64,000 nucleotides of DNA. Source: an unicellular cyanobacterium SU2 (GTDB lineage Bacteria; Cyanobacteriota; Cyanobacteriia; Cyanobacteriales; Microcystaceae). The notes under the pieces were generated by a model. The model had not been told where the DNA came from. It made no database searches and was given only the letters and a program-made list of their open reading frames with translations. The position numbers and the translations under genes are program-made. Shown here in pieces: positions 46,475 to 54,429 of the stretch (positions within the stretch are counted from its first letter, which is position 1; each line of letters begins with the position of its first letter). The stretch lies in contig NEED01000022.1 of NCBI GenBank assembly GCA_002110465.1, forward strand, positions 1-64,000, written 5' to 3'.

Positions 46475-49465
46475 TCATTGGGGTTTAGTTGCTTCATTCA
46501 CTGCTAACGGAAGAAGCGCACTACCGCCAATAACCACACCATCTAAAAGATTGATCGGGGTGACATGGAGTAGATTTCTCAGTCCAGGGACAGCCAAAGA
46601 TACCCACTGAAGTCCTAATGATCCTGCCAAAGCCCCCGTTAAATAAGGATTGGGAGGGAGTTGATGAGACCGTAAAGGTCTTGAAGACCGACAACTGAGG
46701 GCGTGAAGTAATTGCCCACTAACTAAACTCATAAAGGCGATGGTGCTGGCCTGGGGACTAATACCGTAACGCCAGATACCATAACCATAGGCTGCCAAGG
46801 TACTAACAGAGATATTTGTAGATTCCACAAGGATGCGCCGAAAATCCGAGGGTTTGATAATTGATTCGTTAGGAGGACGGGGAGGAACCTGTAAAACATC
46901 TGGTTCGGGGGCTTCTAGGGCTAGGGCTAAACCAGGAAAAATATCGGTTACTAAATTGAGCCATAATAATTCCATTGCGTTGAGAGGCTGTCCTAATCCT
47001 GCCGTATTAGCTAACAACATCACCATAATTTCGCTTAGGTTAGTTGACAGCAAAAAATGAACGGATTTACGGATATTGTTGTAAATAGTGCGCCCCTGAC
47101 TGACGGCAACAATCATGGTTTCCAGGTTGTCATCTTCTAACACCACATCCGCCACTTCTCTAGCTACATCGGTTCCCGTATGCCCCATGGCGATACCCAC
47201 TTCCGCCGCTTTGAGGGCTGGGGTATCATTGATGCCATCCCCTGTCATCGCCACCACTAAGCCCCGTTCTTGAAGTGCCTGAACAATCTGTAATTTGTGG
47301 GCGGGACTAATACGAGAGAAGACGTGAACCTGTTCGCACAAACCGGGCAAAATATCTGGGGTAAGGTCAGCTAATTCCGTAGAATCAAGAATTTTTAGGG
47401 GTTCTTGCTGACTTAGGTTTAAACTCTTTCCAATAGCGTAAGCAGTCGGACTTTGATCTCCTGTAATCATTAAGGTTTTGATTCCCGCTTGGTGAAAATC
47501 CGTTATGGTTTCTTTGACCCCTGGACGAATGGGATCAGCCATACCAATTAATCCCACCCAAATTAGATTCGATGGGGTGGCAGATTCTATTTCTTCGGTT
47601 TCTCCCTGTCCATAAGCCACTCCTAGTACCCGTAATGCTTGGCCTGCCATCGTTTCATTTTGTTCTTCGATCGCCTGTTTTTGGGCTTCAGTCAGTTCAA
47701 CGGGTTCACCATTTTTAATCCGAGTTGAACACAGTTCTAATACCTCAGTCGGGTTTCCTTTCACCGCTACTAAATAAGTTGACTCATGGATGCGATGAAT
47801 GGTGGTCATTAAATTATGATCCTCCGAACGATGATGGGTGACTTGGCGAGGATATTTATCATTAAGTTCTTTGATTTCTATTCCCGCCGCGATCGCCATT
47901 TCGATCAGGGCGTTTTCGGTGGAGGAACCATCAATCATATAGGTTCCGTTGTGATGATAATTTACTTGACTGTCGTTACATAACACCGAAACATGAATCA
48001 GTTTGAGTAATTCGTCGCAACCATAAGGATCAATTTTTTGCTTTTCTGACCAAAAATCCCCATCAACCAGTTCAATTTCTCGACCATCCCAACAGACTTT
48101 CATCACCGACATTCGATTAGCCGTCAGGGTTCCGGTTTTATCGAGACATAACGCTTGAACCGAACCAAGGGCTTCAATGGCTTCTAGGCGACGAATCAGG
48201 ACTTTTTGCCGACGCATATGGAGAATTCCCAAAGCTAGGGTTGTGGTGGCGACGGTGGGTAATCCTTCGGGAACCGCCGCTACTGCCAGAGAAATAGAGG
48301 TTTTTACCATTTCGAGTAAGCCATAACCCCGTAATATTCCTAACGCAAACACCAATCCACACACTGCACTAGAAATCCAAACCAGTTGTCCCCCTGCCTG
48401 TTCGAGTTGTCTTTCCATCGGGGTTGAAGGATTGCTGGTTTCTCCCACTAAGGCTTGTATTTGCCCCATTTCAGTTAAATTTCCTGTAGCGACTACCACG
48501 GCCTTTCCTTGTCCTCCTGTCGCGAAGGTTCCTTGATAGACCATATTGGTTCGTTCTGCTAGGGGAATAGTCGTTGAATTCGGGGTTAAAGTTTCCTGAT
48601 GCTTTCTAACTGGTAAACTTTCTCCAGTTAACGCTGATTCATCAATGCTTAATCGTTCTACTTCAATCAATCGAGCATCGGCTGAAATATAACAACCCGG
48701 TTCTAAGAAAATAATATCTCCTATCACCAAATCTTTAGTATGAATTTCAATTAATTTACCATCTCGAATGACCCAAGCTGAGGGGTTAACAAAGCTTTTT
48801 AGGGAATTAATAATCCGTTCTGATTGACTTTCGGTGGCATAGCCTAAAATTGCGTTAATGGTGACAACTCCCATAATGACGATCGCATCAGCAATACCCC
48901 CGGTTAACACAGAAAGCAAAGCTGCACCGCTTAATAAAGCCACAGGAACAGATTTAAAATAGTCAATAAAAATACTTAAGCCTGAACGCGGTTGGGTTTC
49001 TGTCAGGGCATTAATTCCATATTTTTGTAAGTTTTCTTGAACTGCCGCCGAAGATAATCCGTTTTCTTTTGACGTATTAAGTTCTGCAAGAATCGTGTCT
49101 ACATCTTTTAGATGCCAATTAATTGATGATACCATCGATGAAAATATTTTATATTCAACTATTTTGACTGATAATTGAGGGTGTTTATGATAGTCTTCTA
49201 CTAGGGAATTAATAATAGTAGCAATCTCTATAACCGTTTTTCTTGGATGAAAATATAAAAGAATATTACCTGTGATTGTATTAGCACGAACAGAGTTGAT
49301 CTCTTGCCGTATCGATAATTTAAACTCTAAATATCTTTTCAGGGTATCTGAATGCAATAATCCTTCAACTTTACATCGACATCTTCCTTGGACAATTCCG
49401 TGTAAAATTTGTACAAAAGTAAGTTTTTTCGAGGAATTATTAGAAATATTATGGGGACTTTTCAT
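46475..49465 (-). CDS. P2A-type cation ATPase with N-terminal HMA_2-like domain
   Basis: The 996-residue P-type ATPase has an HMA_2-like domain at about 15-90 (ILHGIVQGRCRCKVEGLL, SVRANTITGNILLYF) without a CxxC metal site. The ATPase core follows: TGES in the actuator, PEGLP in M4, the phosphorylated Asp near 442 in CLDKTGTLT, KGNP, TGDGINDTPALKAAEVG, then M5 STNLSEIMVM and M6 WLNLVTDIFPG. The M4-M6 residues match calcium (SERCA/PMR1) type sites. The HMA_2 domain is not usual for that class. A metK-like gene follows 73 bases downstream. It is divergent from a second ATPase. Confidence 0.85.
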   Translation of the reverse strand: MKSPHNISNNSSKKLTFVQILHGIVQGRCRCKVEGLLHSDTLKRYLEFKLSIRQEINSVRANTITGNILLYFHPRKTVIEIATIINSLVEDYHKHPQLSVKIVEYKIFSSMVSSINWHLKDVDTILAELNTSKENGLSSAAVQENLQKYGINALTETQPRSGLSIFIDYFKSVPVALLSGAALLSVLTGGIADAIVIMGVVTINAILGYATESQSERIINSLKSFVNPSAWVIRDGKLIEIHTKDLVIGDIIFLEPGCYISADARLIEVERLSIDESALTGESLPVRKHQETLTPNSTTIPLAERTNMVYQGTFATGGQGKAVVVATGNLTEMGQIQALVGETSNPSTPMERQLEQAGGQLVWISSAVCGLVFALGILRGYGLLEMVKTSISLAVAAVPEGLPTVATTTLALGILHMRRQKVLIRRLEAIEALGSVQALCLDKTGTLTANRMSVMKVCWDGREIELVDGDFWSEKQKIDPYGCDELLKLIHVSVLCNDSQVNYHHNGTYMIDGSSTENALIEMAIAAGIEIKELNDKYPRQVTHHRSEDHNLMTTIHRIHESTYLVAVKGNPTEVLELCSTRIKNGEPVELTEAQKQAIEEQNETMAGQALRVLGVAYGQGETEEIESATPSNLIWVGLIGMADPIRPGVKETITDFHQAGIKTLMITGDQSPTAYAIGKSLNLSQQEPLKILDSTELADLTPDILPGLCEQVHVFSRISPAHKLQIVQALQERGLVVAMTGDGINDTPALKAAEVGIAMGHTGTDVAREVADVVLEDDNLETMIVAVSQGRTIYNNIRKSVHFLLSTNLSEIMVMLLANTAGLGQPLNAMELLWLNLVTDIFPGLALALEAPEPDVLQVPPRPPNESIIKPSDFRRILVESTNISVSTLAAYGYGIWRYGISPQASTIAFMSLVSGQLLHALSCRSSRPLRSHQLPPNPYLTGALAGSLGLQWVSLAVPGLRNLLHVTPINLLDGVVIGGSALLPLAVNEATKPQ

Positions 49466-49964
49466 GGTTGTCAGACTATTGCTCAGGGTCTTAGACTGTA
49501 TTAGTCTTACCTCTTAGTTCCTAATACGATCCTAGAAGACTCTCAAGACAACTTGTTCAGATTAGATATAAAACTTCACCCTACTGTAAAATTGAAGAGA
49601 TTCAGGGAGATTTTTTTAGATAATTTATTCCTTGACTAACAATAACTTCTTTAAAGTGATACTTTTTCTGACAAAATTACGCTCAATAAAGTTAATAAAA
49701 TTTGATAAAAATTATTTTTTCTTAACAAACAATCTAGGATTTTTGGAGAAAATTTCTCTCTAAATAAAGTTTACTGATAGGATTTAAAAGTGAGTTTTTA
49801 AATATAGCTTTTCTGAAACTCATGAGGCACACTTTTTGACAACTATCTCTTCTGGAGTTCCCCGTTGCGATCGCTCACCTAAAGGGGGAATTGCTATGAC
49901 AAAAATAGATTAACAATAATAATATTTTGCTTAAAAAAAGCTTGGTCAAAAAAAGCTAAAAAAC
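49466..49964. other. Divergent intergenic region between two ATPase genes
   Basis: This is a 499-base AT-rich stretch with one HIP1 octamer (GCGATCGC near 49867). No gene or clear promoter box was recognised. It probably holds both divergent promoters. Confidence 0.4.
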
Positions 49965-52721
49965 ATGAGTAAATGGCATAAACTTGAGATAGAAGCGGTT
50001 TTGAAAAAATTAGGTAGCGATCGCACTTGGGGACTGACTCAAGGAGAGGTAACTCGTCGCTTAGACCATGATGGACCCAACAAACTCAAAGAAGAACCCC
50101 GAAAATCCCCCTGGCGCATTCTTTGGGAGCAATTGGTAGAACCGTTAGTATTGCTTCTGGTAGCTGCAGCAACCGTGTCTGCTTTCTTAGGAGACTACAA
50201 AGAAGCGATCGCCATCATGATCATTGTCATTCTCAATGCTTTCTTAGGATTTAGCCAAGAATATCGCGCCGAAAAAGCCATGGCCGCCCTCAAAAGCCTA
50301 GCCATTCCTAGGGTCAAAGTGCGTCGAGAGGGACATTGGTACGAAATAAAAGCTTCTCAACTGGTTCAAGGAGATATTGTCCGACTCGAAGATGGAAACA
50401 TTGTCCCCGCCGATATTCGTCTGATTGAAACGGCTAATCTCCGAATTCAAGAATCGATTCTAACCGGAGAAGCCGCAGCAGTGGATAAAAGTATTCAACC
50501 CTTAACTGGAAAAAAAATCCCGTTAGGCGATCGCATCAACATGGCCTACATGGGAACCCTCGTGATTTATGGACGGGGTTACGGCGTGGTTGTCGGCACA
50601 GGGATGAAAACCCAATTAGGGAAAATTGCCACCTTGTTACAAAAGGTTCAAGCTGAATTAACCCCCTTACAGCAACGACTACAACGGTTAGGACAACAAT
50701 TATTAATCGGATCTGTGATTTTGGTGGGGATTATTTTTATTTTGGGAGTATTACAAGGAGAAGGTCTAAAATTAATGTTTCTCACGGCTGTTAGTTTGGC
50801 TGTTGCGGCCGTTCCCGAAGGACTCCCGGCGGTCGTTACTATCGCCCTAGCTTTAGGATCACAACGAATGCTCAAACGAGGGGCATTAATTCGTAAATTG
50901 CCCGCCGTAGAAACCCTGGGGTCAGTTACAGTCATTTGTTCGGATAAAACAGGAACCCTGACGGAAAATCGCATGACCGTTAACGTTTTGGACGTGGTAG
51001 GACGGCGTTTAAATCTGACCTCGGTGTTGGCCCGTGATAGCTATGACTTGGATTTAAGCCAACAACAACCCGGATTATTACAAGAACAACCTCAACTCGC
51101 TTGGCTATTGATGGGGAGTGCCTTATGTAATGATGCTTGTCTCGAAGCTGATCGAGAAAATCCTCAACTGTTTCATGTGGTGGGAGAACCCACAGAAGGG
51201 GCATTGCTAACGGCTGCAGCCAGTTTAGGACTGAGGAAAGCTGAACTCGAACATCAGTTTTCTCGGGTGGGAGAAATTCCCTTTGATGCCCAACGACGGC
51301 GCATGACCACCCTTCATCAAGTTCCAGGCGATCGCCACTCTTGGCCACCACTGCTGACAACTCTCTGGGAATGGCATCAGAACTTAGGGGGAATGCCCTA
51401 TCTTGCTTTTACTAAAGGGGCAGTTGATAGTCTCTTGGAAATTTGTACAGAAGTCTGGGTTAATAACCAAGCTGAACCTCTAACCGAAATCTGGCAAAAT
51501 TGGATTCAAGACACCAATGATGAATTAGCCTCTCAGGGAAGTCGGGTGTTAGGGTTGGCTTTTTGCCCCCATTTGTCGTCCCATATTAATGAAGGAACAA
51601 TATTAGAACAAAATTTAATTTTTGTGGGGTTGATGGGCATGAGTGATCCCATTCGCCTAGAAGTCAAAGAAGCGGTACAAACTTGTATTACGGCAGGTAT
51701 TCGTCCTGTAATGATTACGGGAGATCATCCCCTTACGGCGCGAAATATCGCCAGGGAATTAGGAATGACGGTTGACGGTCATATTTTAACGGGACAGGAG
51801 TTGTCCCGGCTGAGTGGGGAAGAATTGTCTGAACGGGTTTTGGACACTTCGGTTTATGCTAGAGTGACCCCCAAACAAAAGCTACGCATTGTTCAAGCTT
51901 GGCAACAACAGGGGCAAATTGTAGCGATGACGGGGGATGGGGTTAATGATGCCCCAGCCTTAAAAAAGGCGGATATTGGCATTGCGATGGGTATTAGTGG
52001 GACGGATGTGGCTAAAGAAGCGGCGGATATGGCCTTACTTGATGATAATTTTGCCACCATTGTGGCGGCAGTCAGGGAAGGACGAATCATTTATGATAAT
52101 ATTCGCAAGTTTATTTTTTATATGTTTAGTAGTAATTCAGGGGAAATTTGGGTGATGTTGCTAGGTTTTTTCATAGGAATGCCCTTACCTTTATTACCCT
52201 TGCAGATTCTTTGGATTAACTTGATGACCGATGGCTTACCGGCCTTGGCTTTGGGGGTTGAACCTGCCGAAAAGCATATTATGCACCGTTCCCCCTATCC
52301 TCCTACTGACAATATCTTTAGTCGGGGGTTGGGTTGGCGAATTATTTGGGTTGGTATCTTGATGGGGACTGTTTCTTTGGGGACGGGTTACTGGTATCGG
52401 CAACAATCTAATCCCGCCTGGCAAACCATGATCTTTAGTATTCTCACCCTTGCTCAAATGGGCAATGCTCTAGCTATTCGTTCAGAACGCTATTCGTTAT
52501 GGAAAATTGGACTATTTTCTAATCTTTTTTTATTGCTTGCTGTGGCTTTGACCCTAGGGTTACAAGTTGCTATTATTTATCTTCCTCTCGGACAAACCCT
52601 CTTTCATACCACTGCTTTATCTTTAGGAGATTTAGTTTTATGTTTATTGTTGAGTACCATCGTTTTTTGGGCGGTTGAAGGGGAAAAATGGCGGCTTCGT
52701 CGTTTGAAAATTAATAATTAA
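49965..52721 (+). CDS. pacL: PacL-like calcium-type P2A ATPase
   Basis: The 918-residue protein has the full P2A layout: N-terminal cation-ATPase domain ([19 protein letters not shown]), TGEA in the actuator (ILTGEAAAV, Ala in place of the usual Ser), PEGLP in M4, phosphorylated Asp near 326 in [31 protein letters not shown]5 [12 protein letters not shown] and M6 [15 protein letters not shown]. It is closest to cyanobacterial PacL, which exports Ca2+ from the cytosol. It is divergent from the HMA_2 ATPase and followed by a small secreted peptide and a DUF5132 gene. Confidence 0.85.
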   Translation: MSKWHKLEIEAVLKKLGSDRTWGLTQGEVTRRLDHDGPNKLKEEPRKSPWRILWEQLVEPLVLLLVAAATVSAFLGDYKEAIAIMIIVILNAFLGFSQEYRAEKAMAALKSLAIPRVKVRREGHWYEIKASQLVQGDIVRLEDGNIVPADIRLIETANLRIQESILTGEAAAVDKSIQPLTGKKIPLGDRINMAYMGTLVIYGRGYGVVVGTGMKTQLGKIATLLQKVQAELTPLQQRLQRLGQQLLIGSVILVGIIFILGVLQGEGLKLMFLTAVSLAVAAVPEGLPAVVTIALALGSQRMLKRGALIRKLPAVETLGSVTVICSDKTGTLTENRMTVNVLDVVGRRLNLTSVLARDSYDLDLSQQQPGLLQEQPQLAWLLMGSALCNDACLEADRENPQLFHVVGEPTEGALLTAAASLGLRKAELEHQFSRVGEIPFDAQRRRMTTLHQVPGDRHSWPPLLTTLWEWHQNLGGMPYLAFTKGAVDSLLEICTEVWVNNQAEPLTEIWQNWIQDTNDELASQGSRVLGLAFCPHLSSHINEGTILEQNLIFVGLMGMSDPIRLEVKEAVQTCITAGIRPVMITGDHPLTARNIARELGMTVDGHILTGQELSRLSGEELSERVLDTSVYARVTPKQKLRIVQAWQQQGQIVAMTGDGVNDAPALKKADIGIAMGISGTDVAKEAADMALLDDNFATIVAAVREGRIIYDNIRKFIFYMFSSNSGEIWVMLLGFFIGMPLPLLPLQILWINLMTDGLPALALGVEPAEKHIMHRSPYPPTDNIFSRGLGWRIIWVGILMGTVSLGTGYWYRQQSNPAWQTMIFSILTLAQMGNALAIRSERYSLWKIGLFSNLFLLLAVALTLGLQVAIIYLPLGQTLFHTTALSLGDLVLCLLLSTIVFWAVEGEKWRLRRLKINN

Positions 52722-52741
52722 CAAATAAGTGAGTACACCAA

Positions 52742-52906
52742 ATGAAGCGAAAAGCTCTGTTCAATTTATTCCTGAGTGCCTCCTTACTCATAATTGGTCT
52801 GCAAATACCACCAATGATGATGGCACAGGATCATACTCCAAACTTAAATGATAGTAACTGGACAGCAGAAAGTGGTGATGTAGGGAATCTGTTGTTAGCT
52901 ATATAA
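52742..52906 (+). CDS. Small secreted peptide (54 residues)
   Basis: ATG 52742 opens MKRKALFNLFLSASLLIIGL, a good signal peptide with cleavage near MMAQD, and leaves a mature peptide of about 26 residues ending VGNLLLAI. It starts 21 bases after the pacL stop, so it is probably cotranscribed. No ribosome binding site is evident. The acidic Asn/Asp content might bind cations, but that is inference; it may also be the stub of a longer lost gene. Confidence 0.45.
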   Translation: MKRKALFNLFLSASLLIIGLQIPPMMMAQDHTPNLNDSNWTAESGDVGNLLLAI

Positions 52907-52948
52907 TTTCCTTATTAAATTCGTACTTATTGATGTAAAGTCCAATCA

Positions 52949-53068
52949 CTAAATCGTGCATTGGTGATATCTTTGAGAAACAGATTGTTTTCCTTCTCCT
53001 GATTTTCCATCTTTAATAACATCTGTAGAGTGGCAATGAGGACATTCAACAGCAATCCAAACGGTCAT
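52949..53068 (-). pseudogene. Remnant of an IS1-family InsA-like transposase
   Basis: The minus-strand frame starts MTVWIAVECPHCHSTDVIKDG and stops after 39 residues. ECPHCHSTDVIK-GKS is the zinc-ribbon start of IS1-family transposases in cyanobacteria. Everything after KSGEGKQSVSQRYHQC is lost, so only the first third of InsA remains. No terminal inverted repeats were found. Confidence 0.6.
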
Positions 53069-53119
53069 TTATCAAGTCATCTTGAGTTTTTCATTTATAT
53101 TTTAACAATAACCAACTTA

Positions 53120-53149
53120 TTGATCATAGTCTTCTTGATCATAGTCTTC
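53120..53149. repeat. 15-bp tandem duplication
   Basis: TTGATCATAGTCTTC occurs twice back to back. On the minus strand it would encode DYDQED-type residues (EDYDQEDYDQ) at the end of a short open stretch, suggesting the tail of a lost gene. Confidence 0.5.
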
Positions 53150-53401
53150 CCACAGATTCTCTACACCACCGGCTGTGGCTGATTACTTATTGCAAAGGGA
53201 TAATTTCTGACCCAAGAAAGGGGAAGTTCAGCTATTAAAATTCCCAGATTTAACCCTTTACCAAGAGTTGAGAGTAGAGTGTTAAATTCTATTAAAATTA
53301 TTGACGTTTTTCACTAGGTTTAATTGAGAAGTTTAGCAATTGTTACTGATCGCGTTAGACTAGGAATGAAAGGTTATGAACAAGTTAAAGAGGTGAACAT
53401 C

Positions 53402-53701
53402 ATGACACTTAAAGACTTCGTTCCCCATATTGATCTTAAAGATATCGCAGAAGATCTTGGCGTTCCAGGAATCACGGCAATTGTTCTCTTACCAGTGTTA
53501 ATTCCAGCAGCCGGAAAAGCAGCTAAACCCCTAGCTAAAGCCACTATAAAAGGCGGAATTGTCCTCTATGAACAAGGTAAAGGTGTTATTGCCAATGTTG
53601 GTGAAACCTTAGAAGATTTAATCGCTGAGTCTCAAGCTGAACTGGCTGAAGCAAAAAGTAAAACCCTTGCGCCACCTCAACCCGAAGTGGCTGGTACATA
53701 G
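53402..53701 (+). CDS. DUF5132 family protein
   Basis: ATG 53402 follows AGAGGTG nine bases upstream and gives 99 residues; the earlier in-frame start (53324) has no such site. The protein has a hydrophobic segment (GVPGITAIVLLPVLIPAAG, about 20-38), a Lys/Ala-rich stretch and a helical acidic tail (GETLEDLIAESQAELAEAK). This is the DUF5132 pattern. The layout recalls the DUF1490 PacL proteins of mycobacteria, which partner P-type ATPases, so an ATPase-accessory role is suggested by likeness and location. Not proven. Confidence 0.65.
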   Translation: MTLKDFVPHIDLKDIAEDLGVPGITAIVLLPVLIPAAGKAAKPLAKATIKGGIVLYEQGKGVIANVGETLEDLIAESQAELAEAKSKTLAPPQPEVAGT

Positions 53702-54234
53702 AGTCAGTTTAGTACAATTTTCGCTAAATCCAAGTATGAGCAAACAGCCAAATTTGTTCCAGTTTCCTGATTAATAATATTCCATTAATCAATGCTAATT
53801 GAGTCGGTTTTTTTGACTTTTTTAGAACGGTGAGGTCTAAGTTAATTACTCAGGAAAAGGGGAGAGTTTGGCTATTATTCTATCACTAAGCATTAAGGTT
53901 AGAACAATAAGCTTAAGTGAAAGGGATTAGGGAACAGAAAAATTTTCTAATGTATTTTTGTAGTGCTATATACTATGCTATGAACTGCTCTAAATTAGTG
54001 GAATTTTGGAATTTTAGGATAATAGTTAGCTAAAAATATCTCTAAAGTTTGATTTGTGGTTCAATCTCTGGAATTTGAACTTTAACCTCCGCAGACAATA
54101 CTATTGTACCTATTTTTCGGGATTTTTGAGGTAATCGTTAATTAACTTAATTCTTGGACTTAACATTGTACACTCTGTCGTCAAACTATTAACTTAAAAG
54201 TTGTTATTTGTTGATCTTGATTTTAAGACCCTAG

Positions 54235-54274
54235 TTTAGTTTTTAAAAACTAAATTTGGTTTTTAAAAACTAAT
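54235..54274. repeat. Two tandem 20-bp palindromes
   Basis: TTTAGTTTTTAAAAACTAAA (54235-54254) is a perfect 20-bp palindrome. The next 20 bases (54255-54274) are a near copy with three differences. Such tandem palindromes could bind a dimeric regulator or act as a two-way terminator. Confidence 0.6.
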
Positions 54275-54339
54275 ACAAGGTTTGAGAAGTAATTCTCACA
54301 AGCTAAGGTGAGCGAATGGCCATAATTAACAAAGATATG

Positions 54340-54394
54340 TTTATAGTAAGTCATGCTCAGACTATTTTGATAGGACTAAAGTCCTTACTACGAA
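54340..54394. repeat. Dispersed 55-bp repeat, copy A
   Basis: The copy starts TTTATAGTAAGTCAT and ends CTTACTACGAA, with the internal palindrome GGACTAAAGTCC (54373-54384). It has the same length and layout as copy C at 61650-61704, and resembles copy B at 60841-60897. Confidence 0.6.
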
Positions 54395-54429
54395 CCTTGA
54401 AAAAATAAACGAAAAGTACAACAATAATT

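Larger units (their letters stand above)
53702..54429. other. Long intergenic region with palindromes and a dispersed repeat
   Basis: No coding frame looks real in these 728 bases. It contains the tandem palindromes at 54235-54274 and a copy of the 55-bp dispersed repeat at 54340-54394. The rest is AT-rich. Confidence 0.5.

Noticed and set aside
54235-54274. Tandem palindromes considered as a CRISPR array
   Set aside because: Only two units exist, with no spacer between them, and no cas gene is present.
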